Notes: generated from the sequence alone by a model not told the origin. 64,000 nt of DNA from Mycobacterium sp. D16Q13 (GCF_002013375.1 NZ_MAEW01000011.1:1-64000), one strand, 5' to 3'; positions 16,843 to 29,834 are shown, counted from the first letter of the stretch. Numbers and translations are program-made.

Positions 16843-17339
16843 ATGCCCGACGGTGGAACACGTTCTATGACGACTCAATGGCTCACCCGTGGCGCCGTCT
16901 TCGCCATCCTCATGGTGCTGATCCGTGTGGTGCAGGGATTGGCCATCAGCGTGTGGGAGACCCACGGCACCGTGATCAACATCGCGCTGGTCCTGGTGTT
17001 CGTCGCGGCGGTGACGGCCTGGGCGATCACCGACGGCCGCGGCGACGCCCAGCGCAATCCAGATCCAGATCGCCGTGAGGACCTAGCCATGTGGTGGCTG
17101 CTGGGCGGCATTTTCGCCGGGGTCGTCAGTGGCCTGGTGGTCTGGTTGATCAGCCTGTTCAACGACGGGATCTATGCGGCGAGCATCCTCGCCGAGCTCA
17201 CCACCACCGCCGCGTTCGTGGCTCTGCTGGTGTTCGCGCCCGCCATGGTGGGCGTATTTGTCGGCCGACTGCTCGTGGACCGCAAGGAAAGGGAGCACGC
17301 GGCGCTCCAGCAGTCCGATACCGACGTGTTCCAGGCAGT

Positions 17340-17367
<28 letters not shown>
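16843..17367 (+). CDS. Four-helix membrane protein (B-4DMT type)
   Basis: A 174-residue membrane protein with four hydrophobic helices (about 13-33, 42-60, 85-108, 120-145) and a charged, soluble C terminus. It resembles the B-4DMT family and sits where M. tuberculosis has Rv2536. Function unknown; a transporter role is only a family suggestion. Its end overlaps aroD convergently by 28 nt. Confidence 0.75.
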
Positions 17368-19510
<2,143 letters not shown>

Positions 19511-19514
<4 letters not shown>

Positions 19515-20758
19515 CCCGCTGTGTTAGCCGCTCTTCGCGCAAGCTGCTCATCGGACGATTCCCGGCGTGGTTCCCGCTGCGCCACCGCATCCAGGTACGC
19601 ACCGACATTGGTCTTCGTCTCGGACAGCGAGTCGCCACCGAATTTCTCCAGTGCGGCACGCGCCACCACCAGCGCGACCATCGCCTCGGCGACCACCCCA
19701 GCGGCCGGCACCGCGCACACGTCGGAACGCTGGTGGATTGCGACAGCTTCGTCCCCGGTGGACATGTCGACGGTGGCCAGCGCCCGCGGCACAGTGGAGA
19801 TGGGCTTCATGGCCGCCCGCACCCGCAGCGGCTGGCCGTTCGTCATGCCACCTTCAAGGCCTCCGGCACGATTGGTGGAGCGCAGGATGCCGTCGGGGCC
19901 CGGGTAGATCTCGTCGTGCGCGGCACTGCCACGCCGGCGAGCGGTGGTGAAACCGTCGCCGATCTCAACGCCCTTGATGGCCTGGATCCCCATGATGGCC
20001 GCGGCCAGCTGGCTGTCCAGCCGGTCGTTACCACTGATGAAGGAGCCAAGTCCGACAGGCAGGCCCGCGACCACGACTTCTACCACGCCACCGAGGGTGT
20101 CGCCATCCTTCTTGGCGGCTTCGATCTCGCCGATCATCGATGACTCGGCCTGCGCGTCGAACGCCCGCACCGGGCTGGCATCGATGGCGGCCAGGTCCGC
20201 AACGCCCGGAACCGGCCCGTCGTAGGGCTCAGAGTCTCCGATGGAGATGACGTGCGAGATGACATCGACGCCCAGGGCCTGCTTGAGGAATGCCTTGGCA
20301 ATGGTGCCCACCGCGACACGGGCCGCGGTCTCGCGCGCACTGGCCCGCTCCAGCACCGGACGAGCGTCGTCGAATCCGTACTTGAGCATGCCCGCGTAGT
20401 CCGCATGTCCGGGACGGGGCCGTGTCAGTGGCGCGTTGCGCGCGATGTTCTCCAGCTCGGCAGGGTCGACGGGGTCCGGAGACATTACGGTCTCCCATTT
20501 GGGCCATTCGGTATTACCGATCTCGATGGCCACCGGCCCGCCCAAGGTCAGACCGTGTCGCACGCCGCCGATCATGGTGACCTGATCGGCCTCAAAGGCC
20601 ATCCGCGCCCCTCGGCCGTAGCCCAGGCGGCGACGCGCCAGCTGCCTGCCAATGTCTTCCGATGTCAGTTCGACACCAGCGACCATGCCTTCCATGACCG
20701 CGACCAATGCACGTCCATGCGATTCACCTGCCGTGATCCAGCGCAACACGTGTGCCAT
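19511..20758 (-). CDS. aroC: Chorismate synthase
   Basis: A 415-residue FMN-dependent chorismate synthase, the last step of the shikimate pathway. Signatures are [20 protein letters not shown] at the N terminus, [25 protein letters not shown] and the central [18 protein letters not shown]. In M. tuberculosis nomenclature it is called aroF. It is the first gene of the aroC-K-B-D operon. Confidence 0.97.
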
Positions 20759-20815
20759 TGTCCCATGCGGGCACTCCGGTCTTCCAAATCGATCGGGACA
20801 GTGGATGGTTCTTTG

Positions 20816-21256
20816 TCAGATGCCTGGTGCCAGGGCCAACAACCCGACAGCCGATGCGGTGGCCAGACACATCGACGGTCCGTGCGGAACCGAGACGCCC
20901 CGACGTCCGCGGGCAAGGAACAGCGCGCCGATCAGGCCGGTGAGCAGCGGCGCACCGATCGCCGCCAGGAACCACGCGTCCAATCCGAATGCCCCCGCCA
21001 GGCCGCCGGTGCCAAAGGCGAGCTTCACGTCCCCAGCCCCCATCGCACGCGGCGACAGCAGGTGCGCCACCAGATACAGGCCAGTCAGTGCCGCCGCACC
21101 CGCCGCCATCGGCGGACTGCGGTCGAGTATCGCTACCGCGACGACCCCCACGGCCGCGGGCAGAGTGAGCCAATTCGGCAGCCTGCGGTACCTGATGTCG
21201 AAATACGACAGCGCCGCCATCCAGCACAGCACCGCCACCCCCGCCCCGAAAATCAT
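20816..21256 (-). CDS. Prepilin peptidase, A24 family (short form)
   Basis: A 146-residue polytopic protein with the two A24 aspartates in SYFDIRYRRLPNWL (Asp20) and AMGAGDVKLAFG. It lacks the N-terminal methyltransferase domain of full-length PilD. It matches the position of Rv2551c. In mycobacteria such short peptidases are thought to process Flp-type pilins or to be relics; no pilin gene is seen in the window. Confidence 0.85.
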   Translation of the reverse strand: MIFGAGVAVLCWMAALSYFDIRYRRLPNWLTLPAAVGVVAVAILDRSPPMAAGAAALTGLYLVAHLLSPRAMGAGDVKLAFGTGGLAGAFGLDAWFLAAIGAPLLTGLIGALFLARGRRGVSVPHGPSMCLATASAVGLLALAPGI

Positions 21257-21280
21257 GTGGGGAATGTAACGCCGCGCGGC

Positions 21281-21286
21281 TAGATT
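21281..21286 (+). promoter_or_regulatory. -10 box for the tam-like gene
   Basis: TAGATT lies 7 nt before the GTG at 21294, consistent with a leaderless transcript, and supports that start. Confidence 0.5.
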
Positions 21287-21293
21287 TGGAGTA

Positions 21294-22082
21294 GTGACGA
21301 CGACATTGTGGAGCGCACAGGAATACAGCCGATTTGGTGACGAACGCAGTCGCCCGTTCTACGAACTTCTTTCTCGGGTGCCGGCCTCGGATCCGCGTAC
21401 CGTCGTTGACTTGGGTTGCGCCAGTGGAATCTTGACTGTCGACTTGGCCCGCCGATGGCCCAACGCTTCGGTACTGGGACTGGACTCCTCCGCCGAACTG
21501 CTGGCCACCGCACCAGCCGACCTACCCGCCAATCTGCATCTCGAGCGAGGCGATATCGCGGACTTCCGGGCAGACGGAGTAGACGTGCTGTTCACCAATG
21601 CGGCGTTGCAATGGCTTCCGCAGCACCGCGAGCTCATCACCGGGTGGGCACAGCAGCTCAATCCGGGCGGCTGGCTGGCCTTTCAGGTTCCTGGCAACTT
21701 CGGCGCGCCCTCCCATGCGCTGATGCGCCAGGTGGCCGAATCGCCGCGCTGGGCATCGCGATTGGGTGGGGTGCTGCGTGGAACCGAGAGCACTGACGGG
21801 GCCGAAGGTTATGCGCGCCTGGCGCTTTCCGCCGGCCTGGTCCCGGATGCCTGGGAAACGACATATGTGCACCTGCTCGCGGGCGAGGATCCGGTGTTGC
21901 GATGGGTGCACGGCACCGGACTGAGGCCTGTCGTGTCGGCGCTCTCGGTCGACGAATTCGCCGAGTTCGAGGCGGAATACGCCGGACTGCTGCGCCAGGC
22001 ATATCCGCCTTCCGGCGACGTCACACCGTTCGGATTCCGCCGGATCTTCTGTGTGGCATCCAAGGCGGAAGTGGGTCGATAG
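21294..22082 (+). CDS. tam: Trans-aconitate 2-methyltransferase
   Basis: A 262-residue SAM-dependent methyltransferase resembling Tam: LWSAQEYSRFGDERSRPFYELL at the N terminus, motif I VVDLGCASGILTVDLARRWP, and the LFTNAALQWLPQH and FQVPGNFGAPSHALMRQVA segments. Tam methylates trans-aconitate, which forms from cis-aconitate and inhibits aconitase, to make it harmless. The GTG start has no Shine-Dalgarno but has a -10 box 7 nt upstream. The TetR gene follows, with its own -10 on the stop codon. Confidence 0.88.
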   Translation: MTTTLWSAQEYSRFGDERSRPFYELLSRVPASDPRTVVDLGCASGILTVDLARRWPNASVLGLDSSAELLATAPADLPANLHLERGDIADFRADGVDVLFTNAALQWLPQHRELITGWAQQLNPGGWLAFQVPGNFGAPSHALMRQVAESPRWASRLGGVLRGTESTDGAEGYARLALSAGLVPDAWETTYVHLLAGEDPVLRWVHGTGLRPVVSALSVDEFAEFEAEYAGLLRQAYPPSGDVTPFGFRRIFCVASKAEVGR

Positions 22083-22085
22083 AAT
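22080..22085 (+). promoter_or_regulatory. -10 box for the TetR gene, on the tam stop codon
   Basis: TAGAAT overlaps the tam stop codon and lies 6 nt before the GTG at 22092, again the leaderless spacing. Confidence 0.5.
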
Positions 22086-22091
22086 CGGGCG

Positions 22092-22811
22092 GTGCCGGAT
22101 ACCAATGCCAAGGAACGCTCGCTTACCGGGCATGAGGCACGTTGGGAGCGGCATAACTCCGCCCGACAGACGCGCATCGTGGAATCTGCCGTCGCACTGC
22201 TCGACGAAACGCCGCCCGGCACCGAGATTCCCGTGCAGTCAATCGCCAAGCGGGCAGAGCTGGCCAAGTCCGTGGTGTACCGGCAGTTCGAGGGCCGCGA
22301 GGACCTCGATCGACGCATTCGCTCGTATCTGATGGAGGACTTCGATACGACAATCTCGTCACAGCTCGACGTCACCAGGGGTTCCATCAACGACATCGCC
22401 ACCAGAACCATTCGGGCGGTGCTGGATTGGATGACCGACTACCCGCATCGCTATGAGTTCATGGGCTCAGGTACCACGGACGAGGATCCCGCCGTCGATG
22501 CGGTCAGTACGGTCAAGGTGCGCATGGAGCAGCGTGTCCGCGGGGTCCTGATCCCGATCACCGAGCTACTCGGAATCGACTACAGCCCCTTCGAATCGGT
22601 CACCTATGCGGTCGTGACGATGGTCGAAGGAACCCTCTCCCGATGGCTACGGGAAACCGACCCCGTGCGCAGTCGCACCGAGATCGTCGACGACCTCGCC
22701 AACTACGTCTGGTACGTGCTGGACGGGGCAGGGCGCTCGATGGGCGTGTCCTTAGATCCGCAGACCGAATTGATGGCCGCGATCGCCGAACTGTCAGGCG
22801 CCAACCGCTAG
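22092..22811 (+). CDS. TetR-family regulator
   Basis: A 239-residue regulator. The helix-turn-helix lies in IPVQSIAKRAELAKSVVYRQFEGREDLDRRI (about residues 45-75), followed by a long ligand-binding domain. It faces the diiron oxygenase gene and overlaps it by 18 nt at the 3' ends. The oxygenase promoter carries two palindromes (23839-23885), for which this protein is the nearest candidate binder. Ligand unknown. Confidence 0.87.
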   Translation: MPDTNAKERSLTGHEARWERHNSARQTRIVESAVALLDETPPGTEIPVQSIAKRAELAKSVVYRQFEGREDLDRRIRSYLMEDFDTTISSQLDVTRGSINDIATRTIRAVLDWMTDYPHRYEFMGSGTTDEDPAVDAVSTVKVRMEQRVRGVLIPITELLGIDYSPFESVTYAVVTMVEGTLSRWLRETDPVRSRTEIVDDLANYVWYVLDGAGRSMGVSLDPQTELMAAIAELSGANR

Positions 22812-23807
22812 CGGCGCGCCCATGTGTGAACGGTCGGGCTCGCTGCGGTAGCGCGACGGACGGCCATCGATGTGCATCAGCTTCCACAGCGGGCGCACCC
22901 ACCACGGCCGCATTCCGATGTCTTCGGTGAGCTTGCGCATGTCCCCGAAGTACTCGGAAAGGGTGTGCCGAGCGTGGGCGCTACGCCAGAAGGCCTGCTT
23001 GAAAACCTCACGCGGGATGCCGAACTCGGCGGCGAAGGACCGCGGCGGAATCATGATCTCGTTGGCCAGCAACTTCATGACGACCGGGAACAACAGGGTG
23101 CAGAGCGCACGCTTGCGCGCGCTCATCAGCGGCATGTGCACGCGCAGGAACTCACCCGCGAAGGAAATATGCCGCGCCTCTTCGGCGACGTGGATTTCCA
23201 TCGTGCGCCGGACAGCCGGCGGCAGATCGACGTCCTTGCGGATCAAGGACTTCTGATAGTGGTCGATGGGCTCCTCGCCGCCGAGGATGCCGATGAAAAG
23301 CACCACATGGGCCCAGCCGCCCGCCACGCCGATGATCGGTGACAGCCTGCGGAACCACTTGCGCATACCCGGGACGTCGTCACCGATGCGGTTGACGAGT
23401 TCCTGGAACATCTGGATGTGGTTGCACTCCTCGGTCATCTCGTGGAGGCAGTAGCGGAACTCCGGCGAGCCGTTCGGCAGCTTCATGAGGTACTGCATCA
23501 TGCCGCGGATCAAGATGCTCTCGAAGGCAAGCCCGACCTTGACGCTATTGGCCAGTCGCCAGCGGCCGATCTCGATTTGGCGGTCGAGCGGCAGATCCCG
23601 GTACCACTGGGTGGCGCCGAGGGTGTCCAGCTCCGGGTTCAGCACCCAGCGCGGATCGTTGCGATCGATTTGGTAATCGGGCGCATCCCAGTCGATGTCC
23701 GTGAAGGGATCGAAGTGCAGGCGCACCGAGCCTTCGGACAGCGTGTGCAGGGTCTGCAGGTACTCCGCGTCGAAATCGCTCGGCCCGGGGACGGTGTAAA
23801 GCGGCAT
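22794..23807 (-). CDS. AurF-like diiron oxygenase
   Basis: A 337-residue ferritin-like protein of the AurF family (p-aminobenzoate N-oxygenase type). Iron-ligand helices show ESILIRGMMQYL, EMTEECNHIQMFQ and HVAEEARHISFAGEFLR, giving the E/ExxH pattern of a carboxylate-bridged diiron site. Mycobacteria have several such proteins and their substrates are mostly unknown. A strong GAGGAGG precedes the ATG. It converges on the TetR gene. Confidence 0.85.
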   Translation of the reverse strand: MPLYTVPGPSDFDAEYLQTLHTLSEGSVRLHFDPFTDIDWDAPDYQIDRNDPRWVLNPELDTLGATQWYRDLPLDRQIEIGRWRLANSVKVGLAFESILIRGMMQYLMKLPNGSPEFRYCLHEMTEECNHIQMFQELVNRIGDDVPGMRKWFRRLSPIIGVAGGWAHVVLFIGILGGEEPIDHYQKSLIRKDVDLPPAVRRTMEIHVAEEARHISFAGEFLRVHMPLMSARKRALCTLLFPVVMKLLANEIMIPPRSFAAEFGIPREVFKQAFWRSAHARHTLSEYFGDMRKLTEDIGMRPWWVRPLWKLMHIDGRPSRYRSEPDRSHMGAPLAVGA

Positions 23808-23838
23808 TGCTTCCTCCTCGAATTACCGTCCAATTTAC

Positions 23839-23885
23839 TGGGACTCGGCATCCCATGCAACCTCTGATGGGACCAAAAGTCCCAT
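23839..23885 (-). promoter_or_regulatory. Two palindromic operator-like sites before the diiron oxygenase
   Basis: ATGGGAC and GTCCCAT (23867-23873, 23879-23885) form a perfect repeat around CAAAA. A second one, TGGGA and TCCCA (23839-23843, 23851-23855), lies closer to the gene. The shared TGGGA half-site suggests one dimeric regulator binding twice; the TetR protein at 22092 is the natural candidate. Confidence 0.5.
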
Positions 23886-23971
23886 AAATTTGATTTCCGC
23901 AGGTCTTACCGTCATTCGCGGGTCTGACTCTCCCCACGGCCACTGGCCGGCAACGCCGAATTGCTGAATGG

Positions 23972-24799
23972 TCAGCGCAGGGCGGCGGTCATCGCCGCCC
24001 GCGGCGCTGGCTGCCCGGTAAACAGCTCCACCTGGGTAAACGCCTGGTTGAGCAGCATCTCTAAACCGCCAACCACCGCCGCGCCGCGGCGGTGCGCCGC
24101 GGCTGCCAGTTCGGTGGGCCACGGGTGGTAGATAACGTCGAGAATCGCGGGAGCCACCGCCAGGGACTCTGCATAGGCGGTGGCGGCTTCCGCGGGCACG
24201 GTGCTCACCAGCACGCCCGATGACGCGCACACCGATGACAGGGCCACATCATCGAATCCAGTCACCGATGTCGGCACACCGACCCGTTCGGCCAATTCGA
24301 GAGCACCCTGCGCCCGGGCGGCATCGCGGGCCACCACGGTCAGGGACCGCACACCCATGGCCGCCAGCGCGACGATCGCCGGCCGCGCAGTACCTCCGGC
24401 ACCGACGATCACCGCCGCGTGCCCCGAGGGGTCGATCCCGGCGCCACGCAGCGCCCCGGATACGCCGTCGACATCCGTGTTGTCGGCATGCCAACCATCA
24501 CCCGCGCGAACCAGCGTGTTGGCAGCGCCGATCAATCGCGCGCGCTCGGTGCAGCTGGAGGCGGATTCCAGGGCGGCGAACTTTCCGGGCATGGTCACCG
24601 AGAAACCCACCCATTCGGGCCCGGCACCGCCCACCACACCGGGCAACTGATCGGCCGTGCACTCGATGCGTTCGTAGGTCCAGTCGGTTAGACCCAGCGC
24701 GCGATAGGCCGCCAGATGCAGATCAGGTGAGCGGGAATGCCCGATCGGTGATCCGAGGACCGCGGCACGGCGAGTGTCAGCCGCGCTCATGCTCATCAC
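23972..24799 (-). CDS. aroE: Shikimate dehydrogenase
   Basis: A 275-residue NADP-dependent enzyme reducing 3-dehydroshikimate. Substrate-binding segments are GSPIGHSRSPDLHLAAYRAL and VGFSVTMPGK with its catalytic lysine, then ADNTDVDG with the catalytic aspartate. The nucleotide motif is VGAGGTARPAI. It starts 9 nt after mltG at GTG-ATG-AGC-ATG; which of the close starts is used is uncertain. Order alaS-ruvX-mltG-aroE is the usual mycobacterial one. Confidence 0.94.
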   Translation of the reverse strand: MMSMSAADTRRAAVLGSPIGHSRSPDLHLAAYRALGLTDWTYERIECTADQLPGVVGGAGPEWVGFSVTMPGKFAALESASSCTERARLIGAANTLVRAGDGWHADNTDVDGVSGALRGAGIDPSGHAAVIVGAGGTARPAIVALAAMGVRSLTVVARDAARAQGALELAERVGVPTSVTGFDDVALSSVCASSGVLVSTVPAEAATAYAESLAVAPAILDVIYHPWPTELAAAAHRRGAAVVGGLEMLLNQAFTQVELFTGQPAPRAAMTAALR

Positions 24800-24808
24800 C
24801 CGAGAGGC

Positions 24809-26095
24809 TCATCGCGCACTGTCCAGGATGCCGTTCTTCTTGGCCAGCTCGATATTGGCCAGGTGTTCGTTGTAGTCGGCGGTGAACAACGTGGTGCCCT
24901 CGGCATCGATCGTGACGAAGTACAGCCAGTCCCCCGGCTCCGGATGCTCGGCCGCCTGCAGCGCCTCCGGGCTCGGCGAAGAGATCGGGGTAGCCGGAAG
25001 CCCCTGCGACACATAGGTATTCCAGAGCGTCTTGTTTTCCCGGTCGTGGTCGGTGGTCGCGATTTCTTGGCGGTCCAACGGATAGTTCACCGTGGAGTCG
25101 AATTCCAGCTTCTGATGCTTGGCCAGTCGGTTGTAGACCACCCGCGCCACCTTGGCGAAATCGCGAGGCTTGGCCTCTCGCTGCAACAGTGAGGCCACCA
25201 CCAGCACCTCGTAGGGCGACAATCCGGCCGCGTCGGCCTGCAATAGCCCCAGCTGCTGATACTGCGCCGTGCTCTCCCGGATCAAGGAGGCCAGAATCTG
25301 CTCCGGCTCAGCCATCGGGTCGAAGTCCCACCGCCCCGCGGCGATCAACCCCTCGATGCGGCGATGGTCATCGCGTACGGCGTTGACCCCGTTGGACGCC
25401 CACTCCGGCACCGCAAGCTCGGCCTGCGACGCCGTCGTGGCGGCCTGCCGCAAGTCCGATGCGGCCACACAGTGCTTTTCGCCGTCCAGATCCACACAGG
25501 AGGCACGCGCGATCAGGGTGAAGATGCCCTCGGTGACCGCGCCATTGGCCACTGCGGAGACGTCGTCGAGCTGACGCCCCTCGGGAATGACGAGCAGACC
25601 GACCCGGTTGTCTTGCTCGGCCAGACGTGCGACGGCTTGCTTACCCGGAATCTTGGTGCGCAGCTTGTAGAAGCCGGGCTGAATCGCAGCGATGGCCTGA
25701 TTGCCTTGCGCGGCATCGGTGAACGCACTCGGGGTGGCCACCACGCCCTCATCCTTCAGACGCTGCCCGATGACCTTGGTGGTGTCGCCGGGGTGCACCT
25801 CGAACACAAAGTCCTTGACTCCGGACCCCGAATAGTCGGTCACAGGGGCATCGGCACCGAACAGGCTGTCCCACAATGTGGCTCCGCCGACAACGGCTGC
25901 GACCGTGATGATGATGACCAACGCAAGGCCCGCGAGTCCGGCATTGCGCCGGCGCCGGGCCGCTGCCCTGCGCCGCGCCCGTTCACGACGAGTCTCCCGG
26001 GGGCGAGGACCGACCGCGACCGGTACAGCCCGGCGGCCGCCTCCCCAGTCGTCGTCGGGCTCCTGGCGATCGTCCCAGTCGCGCCAGTCGCTCAA
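24809..26095 (-). CDS. mltG: Endolytic murein transglycosylase MltG
   Basis: A 428-residue YceG/MltG protein that cuts nascent glycan strands at the membrane. An acidic, arginine-rich cytoplasmic N terminus (1-45) precedes one transmembrane helix (about 52-75). The catalytic domain contains [25 protein letters not shown] with the key glutamate, and [22 protein letters not shown]. It overlaps ruvX by 4 nt. Confidence 0.93.
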   Translation of the reverse strand: MSDWRDWDDRQEPDDDWGGGRRAVPVAVGPRPRETRRERARRRAAARRRRNAGLAGLALVIIITVAAVVGGATLWDSLFGADAPVTDYSGSGVKDFVFEVHPGDTTKVIGQRLKDEGVVATPSAFTDAAQGNQAIAAIQPGFYKLRTKIPGKQAVARLAEQDNRVGLLVIPEGRQLDDVSAVANGAVTEGIFTLIARASCVDLDGEKHCVAASDLRQAATTASQAELAVPEWASNGVNAVRDDHRRIEGLIAAGRWDFDPMAEPEQILASLIRESTAQYQQLGLLQADAAGLSPYEVLVVASLLQREAKPRDFAKVARVVYNRLAKHQKLEFDSTVNYPLDRQEIATTDHDRENKTLWNTYVSQGLPATPISSPSPEALQAAEHPEPGDWLYFVTIDAEGTTLFTADYNEHLANIELAKKNGILDSAR

Positions 26096-26625
26096 CGCGT
26101 GCCCCCTTCACTGCCGCACCGGCGCCGCTGCTCAAGCCAATCCTGCAGAATGGCCACCGCTGCCGCCTGGTCGATGATCCCGCGCTGCTGACGAGACCGT
26201 ACTCCTGCCTCGCGCAGGGAACGCTGGGCGGTAGTAGTAGTGAAACGCTCGTCTACTAAGCGCACCGGCACCGGGGCAATTCGCTTGCCCAGCTCACGGG
26301 CGAACCCCGTCGCGTCGCGCGCGGACGCCCCCGTTCCTTCGCGCAGGTTGCGCGGCAGGCCGACAACGACCTCGACCACGCTCATCTCCTCAATCAACTC
26401 CGCAATACGGCGAAAATCGCTGTCTTCCTTTGCATCCCGCGGAACCGTCTCCACCGGAGTGGCGAGAATTCCGTCGGGATCGCTCGATGCGATGCCGATT
26501 CTGACGGTACCCACATCCACGCCGAGACGACGTCCTCGGCCCGGGTCGTCGGGGCCGGGACGATCCGGGGTGGGCGCTTCGGTCGTCGGTCTTCCCGCGA
26601 GCGGGTCATCCATGCTGTCGGGCAC
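26092..26625 (-). CDS. ruvX: Holliday-junction resolvase-like nuclease RuvX (YqgF)
   Basis: A 177-residue RNase H-fold protein implicated in 16S rRNA 5' processing and resolvase-like activity. [20 protein letters not shown] carries the first aspartate; [19 protein letters not shown] and [12 protein letters not shown] complete the site. The first 33 residues are a proline-rich extension. The GTG at 26625 lies 5 nt after alaS. Confidence 0.94.
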   Translation of the reverse strand: MPDSMDDPLAGRPTTEAPTPDRPGPDDPGRGRRLGVDVGTVRIGIASSDPDGILATPVETVPRDAKEDSDFRRIAELIEEMSVVEVVVGLPRNLREGTGASARDATGFARELGKRIAPVPVRLVDERFTTTTAQRSLREAGVRSRQQRGIIDQAAAVAILQDWLEQRRRCGSEGGTR

Positions 26626-26630
26626 TCGAT

Positions 26631-29318
26631 TCAGGCCTGGCGGATCTGTTCACGCAGCGCCTGCAGCGCCGCGTCAATGCCGGAGGGATCCTTGCCGGAT
26701 CCCTGTGCCGTGTCGGACTTACCGCCGCCTCGACCGTCCACGGCCGATCCGATGGCGCCCACAAGGTCGCTGGCACGCAGCCCCGCATCTTGCGCGGCCT
26801 GATTGACCGACACCACGAAGGGCACCGAGCCGTCTCCGGCCGCGATCAGGGCCACCACCGCGGGGTCACTGCCGAGCCGGCCCCGGATGTCGCCGATCAG
26901 GCTGCGCAGGTCGCCCGCGCCGGTGCCATCGGGCAGCCGGTGCGCGACCACGGTGACAGTGCCGGCCGAAGTGCCCAGGCGTTCGGCGTTGTTCACCAAT
27001 GTCGCGATGGACGCCTTCACCGAGGCCAAACGTGTTTGCTCCAATTCCCTTTCGGCCACCTTGAGCCGATCCACCAGGGTGGCGACCCGGCCCGGAACCT
27101 CCTCGGAGGGCACCTTCAGCGTCGAGGACAGCGCCGCCATCAGGGCACGCTCCTTGGAGAGGTACCGGAACGCGTCGAGCCCGACGTAGGCCTCCACGCG
27201 GCGGACCCCGGAGCCCACCGAGGACTCCCCCAGTAGCGTCACCGGCCCGATTTGCGAGGAATGCGCCACATGCGTCCCGCCGCACAGTTCCAGTGAGAAC
27301 GGTCCGCCGATATCGACCACACGCACCCGGTCGCCGTAGTTCTCGCCGAAGAGCGCCATCGCGCCCATCGACTTGGCCTGGTCCAGATTCGTGACGAAGG
27401 TGTTGACGGGGTAGTTGGCCTCGACCGCCTTGTTGGCGACGTCCTCCACCTCTTGCCGCTGCGCCTCCGAGAGCGCTCCCTGCCAGCTGAAGTCGAAACG
27501 CAGATATCCGGGCCGGTTCAGCGAGCCTGCCTGAACGGCATTGGGCCCCAGCACTTGCCGCAACGCGGCGTGCACCATGTGCGTGCCCGAGTGACCCTGA
27601 GTGGCGCCGTGGCGCCACTGCGGATCCACCGAGGCCACCACCTGGTCACCCTCGACGAACTCACCGGATTCCACCGTGACCTTGTGCACGAACAGGGTTT
27701 TGGCGATCTTCTGAACATCAGCGACCTTCGCCTGCGATGTCGTGTTGGCCCCGTCTCCGCGAATGGATCCGACGTCGGCGATCTGGCCACCTGATTCGGC
27801 GTAGAGCGGGGTGCGGTCCAACACGATTTCCGCCTCGGTGCCCGCTGAGGCAACCGGCACCCGGGCACCGTCGACAAAGATGCCCAGAATCGTGGCCTGG
27901 GAATCCAATTCGTCGAACCCGGTGAATTCCGTGGGCCCCGCGTCAACAAGTTCGCGGTACGCCGTCAGGTCCGCATGGGCGTGCTTGCGCGCGGCAGCGT
28001 CAGCCTTGGCGCGCTGCCGCTGCTCGTTCATCAGATCCCGGAAGCCGTTCTCATCCACCGAAAGCCCGGCCTCGGCCGCCATTTCGAGGGTGAGCTCGAT
28101 CGGGAATCCGTAGGTGTCGTGCAGGGTGAACGCATCGTTACCCGAAAGCGTGCTCTTTCCAGCCGTTTTCGTCTTGTCCGCGGCGTCCTCGAACAGCTTC
28201 GAACCGGAAGCCAGGGTGCGGTTGAACGCGGTCTCCTCGGCAACGGCGATTCGGCTGATGCGTTCGAAGTCGGTCACCAACTCGGGGTACGACGGGCCCA
28301 TCTCGTCACGCACCACGGCCATCAGCTCGCCCATCATGGGCTTTTCGACGCCAAGCAACTTGGTGGAGCGGATGATCCGGCGCAGCAGGCGGCGCAGCAC
28401 ATAGCCGCGGCCTTCGTTGCCGGGGCTGACCCCGTCACCGATGATGATCGCCGCGGTGCGCGCGTGATCGCCGATGACGCGGTAGCGGACGTCGTCCTCG
28501 TGGCTACCTTGCCCGTATCCGCGCGGGGCGACTGCTGCCACGCAATCGATGACAGGCCGCACCAGGTCGGTTTCATAGACGTTGTCGACACCCTGCAACA
28601 GACACGCGATGCGCTCGACACCCATACCCGTGTCGATGTTCTGACGCGGCAGCGGCCCGAGGATCTCGAAGTCCGTCTTGGAGGTGCCCTCGCCACGCTC
28701 GTTCTGCATGAACACGAGATTCCAGATCTCGATATAGCGATCCTCGTTGGCCTCCGGGCCACCCTCGATGCCGTACTCGGGGCCACGGTCGTAGTAGATC
28801 TCTGAACACGGGCCGCACGGACCGGGGATGCCCATGGACCAGTAGTTGTCGGCCATTCCGCGGCGCTGAATCCGGTCCAGCGGCAGCCCGGCGATCTCCT
28901 GCCACAGCCCGATGGCCTCATCGTCATCGAGATAGACGGTGGCCCAGAGTTTCTCCGGGTCGAACCCGTAACCACCTTCGGACACCGGGTTGGTCAACAG
29001 CGTCCAGGCCAGCTCAATCGCCTCACGCTTGAAGTAGTCGCCGAAGGAGAAGTTCCCGGCCATCTGAAAGAACGTGTTGTGCCGGGTGGTGATGCCCACC
29101 TCGTCGATGTCCGGGGTGCGAATGCACTTCTGGACGCTGGTGGCCGTGTTGTACGGCGGCGTGCGCTGCCCCAGGAAGAACGGCACGAACTGAACCATGC
29201 CGGCGTTGACGAACAGCAGGTTGGGGTCGTCGAGAATCACCGAGGCGCTCGGTACCTCGGTGTGACCGGCCTTCACGAAGTGGTCCAGGAATCGCTTCCG
29301 GATCTCGTGTGTCTGCAT
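26631..29318 (-). CDS. alaS: Alanyl-tRNA synthetase
   Basis: An 895-residue class II synthetase. The aminoacylation domain includes [23 protein letters not shown] and [20 protein letters not shown]. The editing domain has the [11 protein letters not shown] and [13 protein letters not shown] zinc motifs. The DHHA1-type C-Ala domain ([35 protein letters not shown]) ends the protein. The ATG at 29318 matches the family start [14 protein letters not shown]. About 200 nt separate it from the next gene upstream and no gene is seen there. Confidence 0.98.
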   Translation of the reverse strand: MQTHEIRKRFLDHFVKAGHTEVPSASVILDDPNLLFVNAGMVQFVPFFLGQRTPPYNTATSVQKCIRTPDIDEVGITTRHNTFFQMAGNFSFGDYFKREAIELAWTLLTNPVSEGGYGFDPEKLWATVYLDDDEAIGLWQEIAGLPLDRIQRRGMADNYWSMGIPGPCGPCSEIYYDRGPEYGIEGGPEANEDRYIEIWNLVFMQNERGEGTSKTDFEILGPLPRQNIDTGMGVERIACLLQGVDNVYETDLVRPVIDCVAAVAPRGYGQGSHEDDVRYRVIGDHARTAAIIIGDGVSPGNEGRGYVLRRLLRRIIRSTKLLGVEKPMMGELMAVVRDEMGPSYPELVTDFERISRIAVAEETAFNRTLASGSKLFEDAADKTKTAGKSTLSGNDAFTLHDTYGFPIELTLEMAAEAGLSVDENGFRDLMNEQRQRAKADAAARKHAHADLTAYRELVDAGPTEFTGFDELDSQATILGIFVDGARVPVASAGTEAEIVLDRTPLYAESGGQIADVGSIRGDGANTTSQAKVADVQKIAKTLFVHKVTVESGEFVEGDQVVASVDPQWRHGATQGHSGTHMVHAALRQVLGPNAVQAGSLNRPGYLRFDFSWQGALSEAQRQEVEDVANKAVEANYPVNTFVTNLDQAKSMGAMALFGENYGDRVRVVDIGGPFSLELCGGTHVAHSSQIGPVTLLGESSVGSGVRRVEAYVGLDAFRYLSKERALMAALSSTLKVPSEEVPGRVATLVDRLKVAERELEQTRLASVKASIATLVNNAERLGTSAGTVTVVAHRLPDGTGAGDLRSLIGDIRGRLGSDPAVVALIAAGDGSVPFVVSVNQAAQDAGLRASDLVGAIGSAVDGRGGGKSDTAQGSGKDPSGIDAALQALREQIRQA

Positions 29319-29516
29319 GTCGTCCTTGCGTGTAGCTGGGGAATCTGACCGGACCACCCTACCGGTGCGTCTGCCTACCGCCGGTATACGCCAAGGTCAG
29401 GAGGTACCGCCACCGAGTATCTGGTCCGTCACACTGCGCCCGGCTAACCGGAAAGAGACGCTCGACACACATGAACGCGCTCGGACCGCGTTCGCAGCAA
29501 GCCCGGCCGGTGACCG

Positions 29517-29834
29517 CTAAGGCGCGTCGCGGATCGAGCTGTCGACGGCGCCGCCGATGGGTGCGGTCGCGAGGCCAGTGAATGGCCCCAGGAAGGGGCT
29601 CAGCAGAATGCCGGCTCCTGCCTCCGCGGCGTTACCGGCGGCACCGGCCCCGACGTCGCGGCCGTACTGCTCCACCCAGGGGTCAACCGGCGCAGGTGGT
29701 GGCGGGCCTGGATCGTCGAGGACGGGCTCGGGTCCCGGCTCAGGCTCCGGATCTGCCCACGCCATGGTGGGCGCCGCCATCACAGCGAGCGATGCCAGTA
29801 ATCCCCCCGCGATCACACGCATACGTAACGCCAT
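29517..29834 (-). CDS. Small secreted protein, proline-rich
   Basis: A 105-residue protein with a clear signal peptide (MALRMRVIAGGLLASLAVMA, cleavage after AWA near residue 27). It continues with an acidic proline-rich stretch (DPEPEPGPEPVLDDPGPPPP) and a glycine/alanine-rich hydrophobic tail that may contact membranes. No family recognised. It lies alone between alaS and rarA. Confidence 0.7.
   Translation of the reverse strand: MALRMRVIAGGLLASLAVMAAPTMAWADPEPEPGPEPVLDDPGPPPPAPVDPWVEQYGRDVGAGAAGNAAEAGAGILLSPFLGPFTGLATAPIGGAVDSSIRDAP

Noticed and set aside
27975-28805. 276-codon open frame antisense to alaS
   Set aside because: No protein-like motifs; alaS is complete on the other strand.
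26631-29500. T-box or other riboswitch before alaS or aspS
   Set aside because: No T-box sequence or stem series is visible; actinobacterial T-boxes are mainly on ileS.
29317-29520. 67-codon frame upstream of alaS on the plus strand
   Set aside because: No ribosome site, no motifs, and it starts inside the alaS 5' end.
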